DNA from: Saprospiraceae bacterium
GTDB lineage: Bacteria > Bacteroidota > Bacteroidia > Chitinophagales > Saprospiraceae
Reading direction: 5' to 3'
NCBI GenBank assembly: GCA_016717145.1
Contig: JADKGD010000073.1
Span: forward strand, 1-64,000
Length of the DNA: 64,000 bases
Made by a program: the position numbers and the translations under genes. The notes below the pieces were generated by a model. That model searched no databases and was not told where the DNA came from. It was given only the letters and a program-made list of their open reading frames with translations. This document shows positions 38,171 through 47,103 of this stretch, piece after piece; position 1 is the first letter of the stretch, and the number at the start of each line of letters is the position of its first letter.

Positions 38171-39250
38171 ATGAACAAAGCGAAGGATCACCAAATCGTA
38201 TATAATCTATCCATAGCAGAGGGATTGGACATCATATTGCCCAACGCATTGATTTGTGATACAGACGCAGATAATCAACCGGGATATATGCGTGCCTTTG
38301 CCTTGCACGAAACCATAGCAAGTTATCATATCGCTATCAGGGATACCGCCCATGCTACCTTATTGCAACTGTGTAAGGAACTGACCATTCAGGCTATCGA
38401 AACTAACTTTAATAAAAATCAAAAGAAAAAAAGGAATCTTCAAAGCTTGTTTGCGGATGTTCAGATACGGAAATTGGTACAGGCGTCCATAGACCGCAGG
38501 ATGATTACTTTTTTACAAATCATCCGTGACCATCAATTTCCCATTTGTTATGACCTGCAGCGAAAAATCAAAGCGTCGCAGGTACGGCTTAATTTTTTTG
38601 AAGATAAGGCTATTCCCAGGTTATTATTTGTAAAAACAATGACAGGTATTAAATATACTCTGACATTGACGATCAACGATAATATCATCCTCCCAAAGGC
38701 TCATAACATCAACATCATTACTGATCATCCGGCTACTTTTATTATTGACCAACATATCGTATGGCTCGAACATCTGAATGCCGCAAAAGTAAAACCGTTT
38801 TTTAAAAATGATTCCGTATTTATCCCGGAAAAACTGACCAAAGATTACTTCAGACAGTTTATAACGGATGTCATGGGTAAGGTGGAAATAGAAGTAGAAG
38901 GTTTTGATCTGATAAAAGTTGACAACATCAGTCGGAAGATACTCCGTTTTGTTTATGACATTTTTGCTCGAAGGTGGGTGATCGACTTGGTGTTTGAGTA
39001 CGATGATTTTAGGTTTTCTCACAGCGATGCGGGTAAGCACAAGACAAAAATTTTGTTTGAATCGGACAATATATCGGTGTTCCAAAGCACAAGAAATATA
39101 GCTGAGGAGCAGCTTAGTGCTGATATACTAAAAGAGGCGAAGTGTATACAAACAGAAACTAAAAAATTTATCTGTGGTCAAGGCGAATTTGATGTTTTAC
39201 ATTATATAGGTTTGATGTATCCACTATTTTCTGCTAATTTTACAATTTAA
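38171..39250 (+). CDS. N-terminal part of a SNF2-family protein, ended by an in-frame TAA
   Basis: 359 aa, no signal peptide. Residues such as 'LQSLFADVQIRKLVQASIDRRM' and 'AIPRLLFVKTMTGIKYTLTL' resemble the poorly conserved N-terminal region of long bacterial SNF2 proteins. The frame continues without shift beyond the TAA (39248-39250) as 'APEIDGRTIVFATMTVDRQFVLEGDWFDLYG...' into the helicase. One sense-to-stop change therefore separates the two. A joined protein would be about 970 aa, the usual length for the Bacteroidota enzyme. Confidence 0.75.
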   Translation: MNKAKDHQIVYNLSIAEGLDIILPNALICDTDADNQPGYMRAFALHETIASYHIAIRDTAHATLLQLCKELTIQAIETNFNKNQKKKRNLQSLFADVQIRKLVQASIDRRMITFLQIIRDHQFPICYDLQRKIKASQVRLNFFEDKAIPRLLFVKTMTGIKYTLTLTINDNIILPKAHNINIITDHPATFIIDQHIVWLEHLNAAKVKPFFKNDSVFIPEKLTKDYFRQFITDVMGKVEIEVEGFDLIKVDNISRKILRFVYDIFARRWVIDLVFEYDDFRFSHSDAGKHKTKILFESDNISVFQSTRNIAEEQLSADILKEAKCIQTETKKFICGQGEFDVLHYIGLMYPLFSANFTI

Positions 39251-39289
39251 GCTCCTGAGATAGACGGCCGCACCATCGTTTTTGCTACT

Positions 39290-41083
39290 ATGACTGTCGA
39301 TCGGCAATTTGTATTGGAAGGTGATTGGTTTGATCTATATGGAAGGATAATGATAGGGGAGGACAGTTATCCGATCAAGATGTTGTTTGAAAATATTAAA
39401 AAAAACGACCCTTTATTTATCATGAAGGATGGGCGGGTTTTTATCATACCGGAAGAAGTTATGGCGAGATATGAACAACTGGTCAGGTTTTCCAAAAGTG
39501 ATCATGATGAATGGAAATTATCGAAACAACATTTTACATTAATTGATCAATCGATCGGTATGCCGGAAGCAGCAACCCATATATTATATAGCGATGATGA
39601 TATTGTCTACGCTGGTTCAGACAAATTAAAAGCTAAGCTCAGACCTTATCAGATCCAAGGCGTCAAATGGTTGATAAAACACCGACGCAATGGTATGGGT
39701 GCCTGCCTTGCAGACGATATGGGCCTTGGGAAGACACTGCAGACACTGGCTGCTTTGCTTGACGCCAAAGAAAATGATGTCATCCATGAGGTGCAGAATG
39801 GACTGCCCGTACAACTCGATTTATTTGGTGAGCAGCACGTAGCCGGGAGAAAGGCACTGTGTGCATTGATCGTATTGCCTGCTTCGTTGATATTTAACTG
39901 GCGTGAGGAAATAAAAAAGTTTGTTCCTTCTTTTATGGTATTGAATTATACAGGACCAAGCCGTAAAAATGCCGAAAGTACCATCGCAACATTTGATATC
40001 ATCCTTACAACGTACCAGACAGCGGTTATGGATATTGACATCCTTAAAGCCATACATTTCAACTATATTGTCCTTGACGAAAGTCAGCAAATCAGGAATA
40101 AAAATTCCAAAATATTCAAATCGCTCAATCAGTTACAAACAAATTTCAAAATATCATTGAGTGGTACACCGATAGAAAATTCGCTGGCTGATCTGTGGTC
40201 ACAGATGGAATTTATCAACCCTCAGATACTGGGTAGTTATGCCTTTTTTAAACAAAATTATCAATTGCCCATCGAAAAATTAAGAGATAGCCAGGCCATT
40301 CAACATTTGAAAACGGTTGTAGATCCCTTCATTCTCCGACGTACCAAAGAACAGGCGGCCCCGGACTTGCCACAATTGACAGAGATCATCCATTATTCTG
40401 ATATGGCCGCTGATCAGACCAAAGTCTATGAAAAGGAACGGTCAGCTGCAAGAAATTTTTTACTGGGATTAAATCAAACGAGTGGTGAGTATCGGTTTCA
40501 TGTCCTTGCATCGTTGACCAAACTAAGACAATTAGCCAATCATCCCCGTTTGGCCATCGGGGACTATGATGGAGAATCAGGTAAATTTGACGACGTCACC
40601 TCACAGATAAGTACGATCGTACGTTCGGGTCACAAAGTGCTCGTTTTTTCATCTTTCAAAGCACATTTATCCTTGTTGGCTGAATGGATGAAGGAAGCAG
40701 ATATACCTTTTGTTATGTTGACAGGTGAAGTGAGTGCTGACAAGCGGCAAGCGGCAGTACAAAGCTTTCAAAACGATGATAGTATTCAGGTCTTTCTGAT
40801 TTCTATAAAAGCAGGTGGCACAGGGCTCAATCTGACGGCTGCTGACTATGTTTTTATTCTTGATCCATGGTGGAATCCATTTGTGGAAAAACAAGCGGTA
40901 GCAAGGGCCCACAGAATCGGTCAAAAAAATAAAGTCATCGTAACGAGATTTATTTGTATCGGTTCTATTGAAGAAAAAATTCTGTTGTTGCAGGACCGAA
41001 AAAAACTTCTTTCTGACGACATCATTGATAGGTCTGTTTTGCCTGATCTGAACGTGGATGATCTTGAGTTATTATTGAGTTAG
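39290..41083 (+). CDS. SNF2-family DNA-dependent ATPase/helicase domain
   Basis: 597 aa with the SF2 motifs in order: I 'DDMGLGKTLQTLA', Ia 'LIVLPASLIFNW', II 'VLDESQQIRNKNS' (DESQ in place of DEAH), III 'LSGTPIENSLADLWSQ', then the helicase-C domain with 'KVLVFSSFKAHLSLLAEW', V 'ISIKAGGTGLNLTAADYVFILDPWWNP' region and VI 'QAVARAHRIGQ'. Moves along double-stranded DNA using ATP; bacterial members act in transcription recycling or repair. Likely one gene with 38171-39250; if not, translation would restart here 39 nt after the stop. Confidence 0.93.
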   Translation: MTVDRQFVLEGDWFDLYGRIMIGEDSYPIKMLFENIKKNDPLFIMKDGRVFIIPEEVMARYEQLVRFSKSDHDEWKLSKQHFTLIDQSIGMPEAATHILYSDDDIVYAGSDKLKAKLRPYQIQGVKWLIKHRRNGMGACLADDMGLGKTLQTLAALLDAKENDVIHEVQNGLPVQLDLFGEQHVAGRKALCALIVLPASLIFNWREEIKKFVPSFMVLNYTGPSRKNAESTIATFDIILTTYQTAVMDIDILKAIHFNYIVLDESQQIRNKNSKIFKSLNQLQTNFKISLSGTPIENSLADLWSQMEFINPQILGSYAFFKQNYQLPIEKLRDSQAIQHLKTVVDPFILRRTKEQAAPDLPQLTEIIHYSDMAADQTKVYEKERSAARNFLLGLNQTSGEYRFHVLASLTKLRQLANHPRLAIGDYDGESGKFDDVTSQISTIVRSGHKVLVFSSFKAHLSLLAEWMKEADIPFVMLTGEVSADKRQAAVQSFQNDDSIQVFLISIKAGGTGLNLTAADYVFILDPWWNPFVEKQAVARAHRIGQKNKVIVTRFICIGSIEEKILLLQDRKKLLSDDIIDRSVLPDLNVDDLELLLS

Positions 41084-41175
41084 AAATAAATGTAAAGTTG
41101 CACATCGTTTTTAACAGAAATATAAAATCAACACTCTGATCATTTTAGACTGATAAGTGATAATTCCTATCCCCA

Positions 41176-43470
41176 TCACTTATTTGTTTTTATTATTTTA
41201 AAGCTTTCCATGAGCATATTATCTTTATACACACTGACAATATATAAACCTGAAGGGAATGCCAAAATATCTATATCCCGAAAATAACCTGTACTTATGT
41301 CTTTGATCAGATGTCCGGTGGATGAAAATATGTGCACTCTGATATCTTCGTTTGCTGATTTATTTTTATGTATAATTTTAAAATATCCTTCATGTATCGG
41401 ATTTGGTACAAGATTGATTTGTGATGGATGATTGGTTACATCAATAGTATATATGGTGTCGGAAGGGATGTTATAACTTATGGTGTTAAATATAGCCGGA
41501 GTATAAATAGCTTGATTTTTGTCGAAGACGATTTCAGCGAAATTAAATATTTGAGTGCCTTCAGGTAAATTTTGAACGGGTTTTATTTTAAATACAAAAA
41601 ATCCATGACTTTCCGGTTCATTTGAAGTTTTGTCGATCAATTTAATATTTTCATATTTTATCAGCAATGTTCCGGTACGTGACAGCATAGCTTTATAATC
41701 ATGGCTACTTTGCAGGATTGTAAATGTTTTGATGTCAAGCAGTGACGAAATTTGATCTTTGATAAAAACATCATTTGCATAATCATTGCCTTGATTTTGG
41801 AACCTTATGGTATAATAAATATACTCATCATGTTTGGTCAGTTTTTGAATACCACGTTCAGGGTTAGATATTTTATCATTGGGATCAAATGAACATCTTA
41901 CGAGGGTGGTGTAGGATACAATATCAAGTACTTGGTTGTTATTATTGACATCCTCAATTTGTAATATAAATTTCATCTCTACACCTGTCGAATTTTCATC
42001 AGGCATTTGCAACATGACCTCAAAGTTTTTGAATTCGGCCAGGTCTAGTACAATATTTTCCCAGATAAGGGTACTATCCGTTACGATTGGATTGTGAGAT
42101 GCGGAGATAATTTTTGTTAATTTATCAACTTTTAAAATAACTTTTATATTGAGTTTTTCATTGCCGCTATTGGTTACGTTGGCATACAAAGTGTTTTCGA
42201 TATTACACCTCGGATTGATCAGATAGAGGGAGGCATCTGTCCTTGGTAAAATAAAATTTGAAGGTATTAAAGGAATGTCTGTAAGGAGACTATCTGACGA
42301 AGCGGCAGAAATAAGGGGTAGGGATCCGTTGAGTGTATTGATGACCCACAATGAATCAGAAGATGAAATATGGTAAAACGAATCTACATAAAGCTTACTT
42401 TTCCAGGTTCCGTCTTCCTCAAATACCAAGGAACAATATTCCTTATCCAATTTTAAAGGAATATCTATATTCAGCTCATCCGTGTCCTTAATTCCATTAT
42501 TGTTTTTATCATAAAATCTATTTCCATAAGTAATATAAGCAGGCACATCTTCTACTGAAACAGCAGCTTGTATATCAACGTATTTAGTGCTTAATAACTG
42601 CCCGTTTCTAAATTCTTCTACCTTTATGCCTATTTGATAAATGCCTTGTAATGCAGGTGTCACTTTTATCTCTCCAGTATTTTCATCCAGACTGAAAGGC
42701 GTCGAATCGCCAAAAGGAAAAGCCGCACTAAAGCCGGATACATAAAGCAGTTGATTAAAGGGAGGAAAACAATCGGATGGTCTGGGGAGCACGCCGTAGC
42801 ATGAATTAGGATCGCCCGGGCTTGTGGATCCATCGGTGCCACCGGCAATAAAAGGACTGATCATGGTGTATTTATGTATATCTGTCAAATCTTCATCTGT
42901 ATGCCCATAATTTATGGTATCACTTTGTCCCACCTGTAAGATGTCTCCAATATCCCGATTAAGCATTGGTGAAGTATTATTGACTTTCTGACCCTGTTCT
43001 GAGAGGGTAAAATGTACAGCTATTCCTTCGATATTTGGGTTGATGATATTGGTAATATTATTAACTCTGCAACATCTTTGGTGTGCAAACAGGTATTCTC
43101 CATTTATTTCAGGTAAGACGACAGAAAAATTATATTCAACACGTTGGATATTGCGCAATATATTTTGACAAAAACCATTTTTTTTCTGATCTTCAATCCT
43201 GCTTAATGTTGTGATCGGGACGTCAGAAAGTGTCTTGACCCATTCCCAGGCGTTATTGGTATATTTATAAATGCCTATCTCGATGGTATTATCCACCTGA
43301 GCACCGGTGCTATAATTATCTCTGTATAAAACAAAAGTTCCGGTCAAGTTAAAGGTGCCGTTACTTAGATTTTGAACCTTGTATTGACTTGTCGCACCTA
43401 CAGTATGATTGGCACTTACTTGAAAAATGAAGCAGATTATAAAGAAAAAAATGTATAATGTCCGATTCAT
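41176..43470 (-). CDS. Secreted T9SS cargo protein with DUF7619-like domain
   Basis: 764 aa. Signal peptide 'LYIFFFIICFIFQVSA', then 'NHTVGATSQYKV', a beta-rich body, and a segment 'CSFDPNDKISNPERGIQ' followed by 'YIYYTIRFQNQGNDYANDVFIKDQIS', the DUF7619/DUF11-like domain common in large Bacteroidota secreted proteins. It ends with the type A sorting domain 'INLVPNPIHEGYFKIIH...FPSGLYIVSVY'. A surface-exposed or adhesive role is likely but unproven. Convergent with the SNF2 gene. Confidence 0.87.
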   Translation of the reverse strand: MNRTLYIFFFIICFIFQVSANHTVGATSQYKVQNLSNGTFNLTGTFVLYRDNYSTGAQVDNTIEIGIYKYTNNAWEWVKTLSDVPITTLSRIEDQKKNGFCQNILRNIQRVEYNFSVVLPEINGEYLFAHQRCCRVNNITNIINPNIEGIAVHFTLSEQGQKVNNTSPMLNRDIGDILQVGQSDTINYGHTDEDLTDIHKYTMISPFIAGGTDGSTSPGDPNSCYGVLPRPSDCFPPFNQLLYVSGFSAAFPFGDSTPFSLDENTGEIKVTPALQGIYQIGIKVEEFRNGQLLSTKYVDIQAAVSVEDVPAYITYGNRFYDKNNNGIKDTDELNIDIPLKLDKEYCSLVFEEDGTWKSKLYVDSFYHISSSDSLWVINTLNGSLPLISAASSDSLLTDIPLIPSNFILPRTDASLYLINPRCNIENTLYANVTNSGNEKLNIKVILKVDKLTKIISASHNPIVTDSTLIWENIVLDLAEFKNFEVMLQMPDENSTGVEMKFILQIEDVNNNNQVLDIVSYTTLVRCSFDPNDKISNPERGIQKLTKHDEYIYYTIRFQNQGNDYANDVFIKDQISSLLDIKTFTILQSSHDYKAMLSRTGTLLIKYENIKLIDKTSNEPESHGFFVFKIKPVQNLPEGTQIFNFAEIVFDKNQAIYTPAIFNTISYNIPSDTIYTIDVTNHPSQINLVPNPIHEGYFKIIHKNKSANEDIRVHIFSSTGHLIKDISTGYFRDIDILAFPSGLYIVSVYKDNMLMESFKIIKTNK

Positions 43471-43879
43471 AATGTTAACTTTCTACAAATATAACCATTT
43501 TGGATGCATCAGTATATTCTATGAAAAATAAAGTGTATAACATATTGCACTATAATAGATAAAAACTTAAAAATGACCGGCAAAACAAAAGAGTATTCCA
43601 GGGCTTCGAGTAGAAGAATTGGGTGGGTCGTCCATTTAAGGAATGAGCTAGCCTGACTCCGTAGGCAGGCAGGTGTTGAGAAAGGCACAAACTTTTTAGC
43701 GCAGTATGTTATCCACACAAAAATAAATGTTGGAAAGTGTCCAACGGATACAAATTTTTTTATCAAAGTAACATGTTAATGTTCACGTTTCTTCCAACAC
43801 AATCACCTGGACTATCTGTCGGCTGGTATGCGATAAATAAGTATATTATATCATCAAATACAACAAAACTTGAACCTTT
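43471..43879. other. Intergenic region, REP-like palindrome only
   Basis: No convincing gene; an open stretch on the minus strand (43509-43766) has no recognisable features. At 43651-43670 'gcctgactccgtaggcaggc' is a short imperfect palindrome related to those at 6856, 13276, 17131, 49628 and 53921. Confidence 0.4.
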
Positions 43880-45068
43880 GTGTTAACTGCCAAATAGATA
43901 TCCAAATGGCAAATTATTTTATCGTCGGCGCTTCTTCGGGCATCGGAAAAAGCCTGGCTCAGCAATTATCGGCATCAGGTCACAAGGTATATGGCAGCTA
44001 CTATAAAAAATGACTTGGTTTCTGATCAGAATCAGTTGGAATATCATTTTGTAAATGTGTTGGAAGACATGATAAACCTGGATTTTTTACCTGATACAAT
44101 CAATGGCGTGGTATATTGCCCTGGCTCTATAAATCTTAAACCTTTCGGTAGAATTCGTCCATCTGAATTCATAGAAGATTTTAACTACACGGTGACAGAG
44201 CCATTAAAATTATACAGGCCGTTTTGCCAAAATTAAAATGTTGAAAAACCCTTCTATCCTGCTATTTTCTACTGTAGCTGTTCAAAATGGTTTGCCTTTT
44301 CATACACAAGTATCCGTTTCCAAGGGTGCCATAGAAGGGCTGACAAAAGCATTGGCGGCTGAACTGGCACCAAAAATAAGGGTAAATTGTATAGCGCCTT
44401 CCCTTATTGATACACCTTTGGCGGCATCATTGTTGAATACGGATCAAAAAAAAGAAGCAAATGCACTGAGGCATCCATTAAAAAGAATCGGCACCACAGA
44501 TGACATCGTACACATGGCAGAATTTTTACTTTCCGATAAAGCAAGTTGGATTACCGGGCAGATTTTGCACGTAGATGGTGGAATTTCTACATTAAAAATA
44601 TAAAATAAAATATGGCATTTTATCAATTAGTAAAAACACAAAAACTACCCGTTACAGTCCCTGAGATATGGGATTTTATTTCTTCACCGGCAAATTTGAA
44701 AGAAATAACACCCGAACATATGGGCTTTGTAGTTACGAGCAATACCGGTTCGGAAAAAATGTATCCCGGTATGATTATCACCTATAAAGTCAGCCCGTTA
44801 TTGGGTATTAAACTCAATTGGATGACAGAAATTACGCATGTGAAAGAAAATGAATATTTTGTTGATGAACAAAGGATTGGTCCTTATTCTTTGTGGCATC
44901 ATCAGCATAAAATCGAAGCCATTGAGGGTGGCGTTTTAATGACAGATGTTGTTACATATCAACCCCCGATGGGTTTCTTAGGAGCCATAGCAAATACGCT
45001 GATCATAAAAAATCAACTCAAACAAATTTTTGATTTCAGAACCATTGCGTTGGAAAAAAGGTTTGGAA
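43880..45068. repeat. 1.19-kb duplication, copy 1
   Basis: Matches 45691-46880 over its whole length at high identity, with sharp ends ('gtgttaactgcc' on the left, 'ggtttggaa' on the right). Contains the SDR and SRPBCC genes. Copies are in direct orientation, separated by 622 nt holding a transposase remnant. Confidence 0.93.
43906..44603 (+). pseudogene. SDR oxidoreductase, duplicate copy broken by indels
   Basis: Same gene as 45717-46415 but with an extra A at about 44005, changes around 44186-44205, and lost A's at about 44236. Only the segments 43991-44236 and 44238-44603 are open; the glycine-rich cofactor loop 'GASSGIGKSLAQQL' lies in the separate first frame. The C-terminal half with 'VSKGAIEGLTKALAAELAP' is intact. 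Because the other copy is whole, either this copy has begun to decay or reads of the two copies were mixed in assembly. Confidence 0.85.
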
Positions 45069-45076
45069 AGTATTAG
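44612..45076 (+). CDS. SRPBCC-family ligand-binding protein, copy 1
   Basis: 154 aa; opens 'FYQLVKTQKLPVTVPEIWDFISSPANL' (strand, helix-grip start) and continues 'MYPGMIITYKVSPLLGIKLNWMTEI' and 'FVDEQRIGPYSLWHHQHKIEAIEGG'. This is the 'cell-division inhibitor-like' SRPBCC group often found beside SDR and photolyase genes. Differs from copy 2 at a few residues (T/S, S/E, KEN/QES, S/A) and ends at RFGKY. Eight nt after the SDR stop. Confidence 0.85.
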   Translation: MAFYQLVKTQKLPVTVPEIWDFISSPANLKEITPEHMGFVVTSNTGSEKMYPGMIITYKVSPLLGIKLNWMTEITHVKENEYFVDEQRIGPYSLWHHQHKIEAIEGGVLMTDVVTYQPPMGFLGAIANTLIIKNQLKQIFDFRTIALEKRFGKY

Positions 45077-45289
45077 TTACTTTTGCAAAACAATTTTAAC
45101 CCAAATAAGTTAATGTCACGTTAAGTTAAGGAAATAAAAGAGTAATAGTGAAGATATAAGAAAAACCTAAGAAGGTAAAAAAATAGAATTTTTCTTAATC
45201 AAATTTAAGGTAGAAAGAAAAATTCAAGTTTATCTTTAACCGACAATAAGGGGAACAATTTTGTTTATCCTTTTAAAAAAATCAAAAAA

Positions 45290-45690
45290 ATAATTGAGGA
45301 TGAAGATTCAATGGGGCGTTATCGGAAACACGTCTAGAAGCTACCAGAAATCGTTCTTTAACCTTTAGAGGACTTGTTTATTTTCTATTTAGTAAAGGAA
45401 AAGTAGCCTTCAATATAAGGCTAGATGAATACTTTTATTAATCAAGCTAAAAAGTTATACTAAATCTGCATTAACTCAGCACAGATCAAAAGCTTAAGTA
45501 TGAAATATTTGATGATATAAATTACAGTATGTTAAATGAATTCACCAGCGCTATGATGAAGTAAAGACTTGGAAAGGGTATCGTTTATTAGGAATCGATG
45601 GTAGTACGATGCAACTTTACCTACAAGCAAAGAATTAATTGAAGATTTTGGAATATTTGAAACCAGAACGGAGACAAAACTAAAACCCGT
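45290..45690 (+). mobile_element. Remnant of an IS4-family transposase gene
   Basis: Broken frames read 'LTFRGLVYFLFSKGKVAFNIRLDEYF' in pieces (about 45357-45438), 'WKGYRLLGIDGSTMQL' (about 45570-45615; IDGST holds the first catalytic Asp of IS4-type DDE transposases) and 'ELIEDFGIFETRTET' (about 45628-45680). Sequence then stops abruptly at the left edge of duplication copy 2, so the second half is gone. Upstream, 45110-45150 ('gtcacgttaagttaagg') may be its terminal end. Non-functional. Confidence 0.7.
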
Positions 45691-46880
45691 GTGTTAACTG
45701 CCAAATAAATATCCAAATGGCAAATTATTTTATCGTCGGCGCTTCTTCGGGCATCGGAAAAAGCCTGGCTCAGCAATTATCGGCATCAGGTCACAAGGTA
45801 TATGGCAGCTACTATAAAAATGACTTGGTTTCTGATCAGAATCAGTTGGAATATCACTATGTAAATGTGTTGGAAGACATGATAAACCTGGATTTTTTAC
45901 CTGATACAATCAATGGCGTGGTATATTGCCCTGGCTCTATCAATCTTAAACCTTTCGGTAGAATTCGTCCATCTGAATTCATAGAAGATTTTAACTTACA
46001 GGTGACAGGAGCCATTAAAATTATACAGGCCGTTTTGCCAAAATTAAAAAATGTTGAAAACCCTGCTATCCTGCTATTTTCTACTGTAGCCGTTCAAAAT
46101 GGTTTGCCTTTTCATACACAAGTTTCCGTTTCCAAGGGTGCCATAGAAGGGCTTACAAAAGCATTAGCTGCTGAACTGGCACCAAAAATAAGGGTGAATT
46201 GTATAGCGCCTTCCCTTATTGATACACCTTTGGCGGCATCATTGTTGAATACGGATCAAAAAAAAGAGGCAAATGCACTGAGGCATCCGTTAAAAAGAAT
46301 CGGCACCACAGATGACATCGTACACATGGCAGAATTTTTACTTTCCGATAAAGCAAGTTGGATTACCGGGCAGATTTTGCACGTAGATGGTGGAATTTCT
46401 ACATTAAAAATATAAAATAAAATATGGCATTTTATCAATTAGTAAAAACACAAAAACTACCCGTTTCTGTCCCTGAAATATGGGATTTTATTTCATCACC
46501 GGCAAATTTGAAAGAAATAACACCGGAACATATGGGCTTTGTAGTTACGAGCAATACCGGAGAGGAAAAAATGTATCCCGGCATGATTATAACGTACAAA
46601 GTCAGCCCGTTATTGGGTATTAAACTCAATTGGATGACAGAAATTACGCATGTGCAAGAAAGTGAATATTTTGTTGATGAACAAAGGATTGGTCCTTATG
46701 CTTTGTGGCATCATCAGCATAAAATCGAAGCCATTGAGGGTGGCGTTTTAATGACAGATGTTGTTACATATCAACCCCCGATGGGTTTCTTAGGAGCCAT
46801 AGCAAATACGCTGATCATAAAAAATCAACTCAAACAAATTTTTGATTTCAGAACCATTGCGTTGGAAAAAAGGTTTGGAA
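45691..46880. repeat. 1.19-kb duplication, copy 2
   Basis: Direct duplicate of 43880-45068 with intact genes. Its left edge truncates the transposase remnant, so this copy was placed after, or together with, the IS element. Confidence 0.93.
45717..46415 (+). CDS. SDR-family NAD(P)-dependent oxidoreductase (intact copy)
   Basis: 232 aa classical short-chain dehydrogenase: cofactor loop 'GASSGIGKSLAQQL', 'NGVVYCPGSI' (NNAG position), and the active-site region with Ser in 'LFSTVAV'. In place of the usual Y-xxx-K it has 'VSVSKGAIEGL', in which the Lys is kept and the Tyr appears replaced. C-terminal 'ITGQILHVDGGIS'. Loss of the Tyr may mean altered catalysis. Next to an SRPBCC gene and near a DUF2867 SDR; this combination occurs with light-responsive or photolyase clusters (inference). 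Confidence 0.88.
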   Translation: MANYFIVGASSGIGKSLAQQLSASGHKVYGSYYKNDLVSDQNQLEYHYVNVLEDMINLDFLPDTINGVVYCPGSINLKPFGRIRPSEFIEDFNLQVTGAIKIIQAVLPKLKNVENPAILLFSTVAVQNGLPFHTQVSVSKGAIEGLTKALAAELAPKIRVNCIAPSLIDTPLAASLLNTDQKKEANALRHPLKRIGTTDDIVHMAEFLLSDKASWITGQILHVDGGISTLKI

Positions 46881-46900
46881 TATATCACGTAGTTTTATAA
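46424..46900 (+). CDS. SRPBCC-family ligand-binding protein, copy 2
   Basis: 158 aa, paralogue of 44612-45076 with the same pocket-forming layout. The C-terminus differs ('RFGIYHVVL') because the duplication ends at 46880 and the last codons come from unique sequence. Eight nt after the SDR stop codon, so co-transcribed. Confidence 0.87.
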   Translation: MAFYQLVKTQKLPVSVPEIWDFISSPANLKEITPEHMGFVVTSNTGEEKMYPGMIITYKVSPLLGIKLNWMTEITHVQESEYFVDEQRIGPYALWHHQHKIEAIEGGVLMTDVVTYQPPMGFLGAIANTLIIKNQLKQIFDFRTIALEKRFGIYHVVL

Positions 46901-46949
46901 GTGGTATCTTAATTTTAAAATAGTGAAACGATAAAAACCCGGAAAGAGT

Positions 46950-47070
46950 TACACTGCCACCCCGGGGGCCCCCCCCGGGGAAAAAAAAATACCTGGGCCC
47001 TTTTTCCGGGGCTGTGTTTTTCTTTATCCAAAAAAATCTCCGGGGGGCCCCCCCCGGCGCGAAAAACCAA
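46950..47070. other. GC-rich homopolymer block, probable sequence artefact
   Basis: Runs such as ccccgggggcccccccc, aaaaaaaaa, and ccggggggcccccccc stand out from the low-GC surroundings and read as FFF/PPP/GGG strings in all frames. This resembles low-quality read ends rather than biological sequence. Confidence 0.55.
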
Positions 47071-47103
47071 CAACTACTCATCGAACTTAACTTAAGATAA
47101 ATA

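Noticed and set aside
43509..43766. 85-aa minus-strand ORF
   Set aside because: No signal, family or promoter, and it spans a REP-like palindrome; probably chance.
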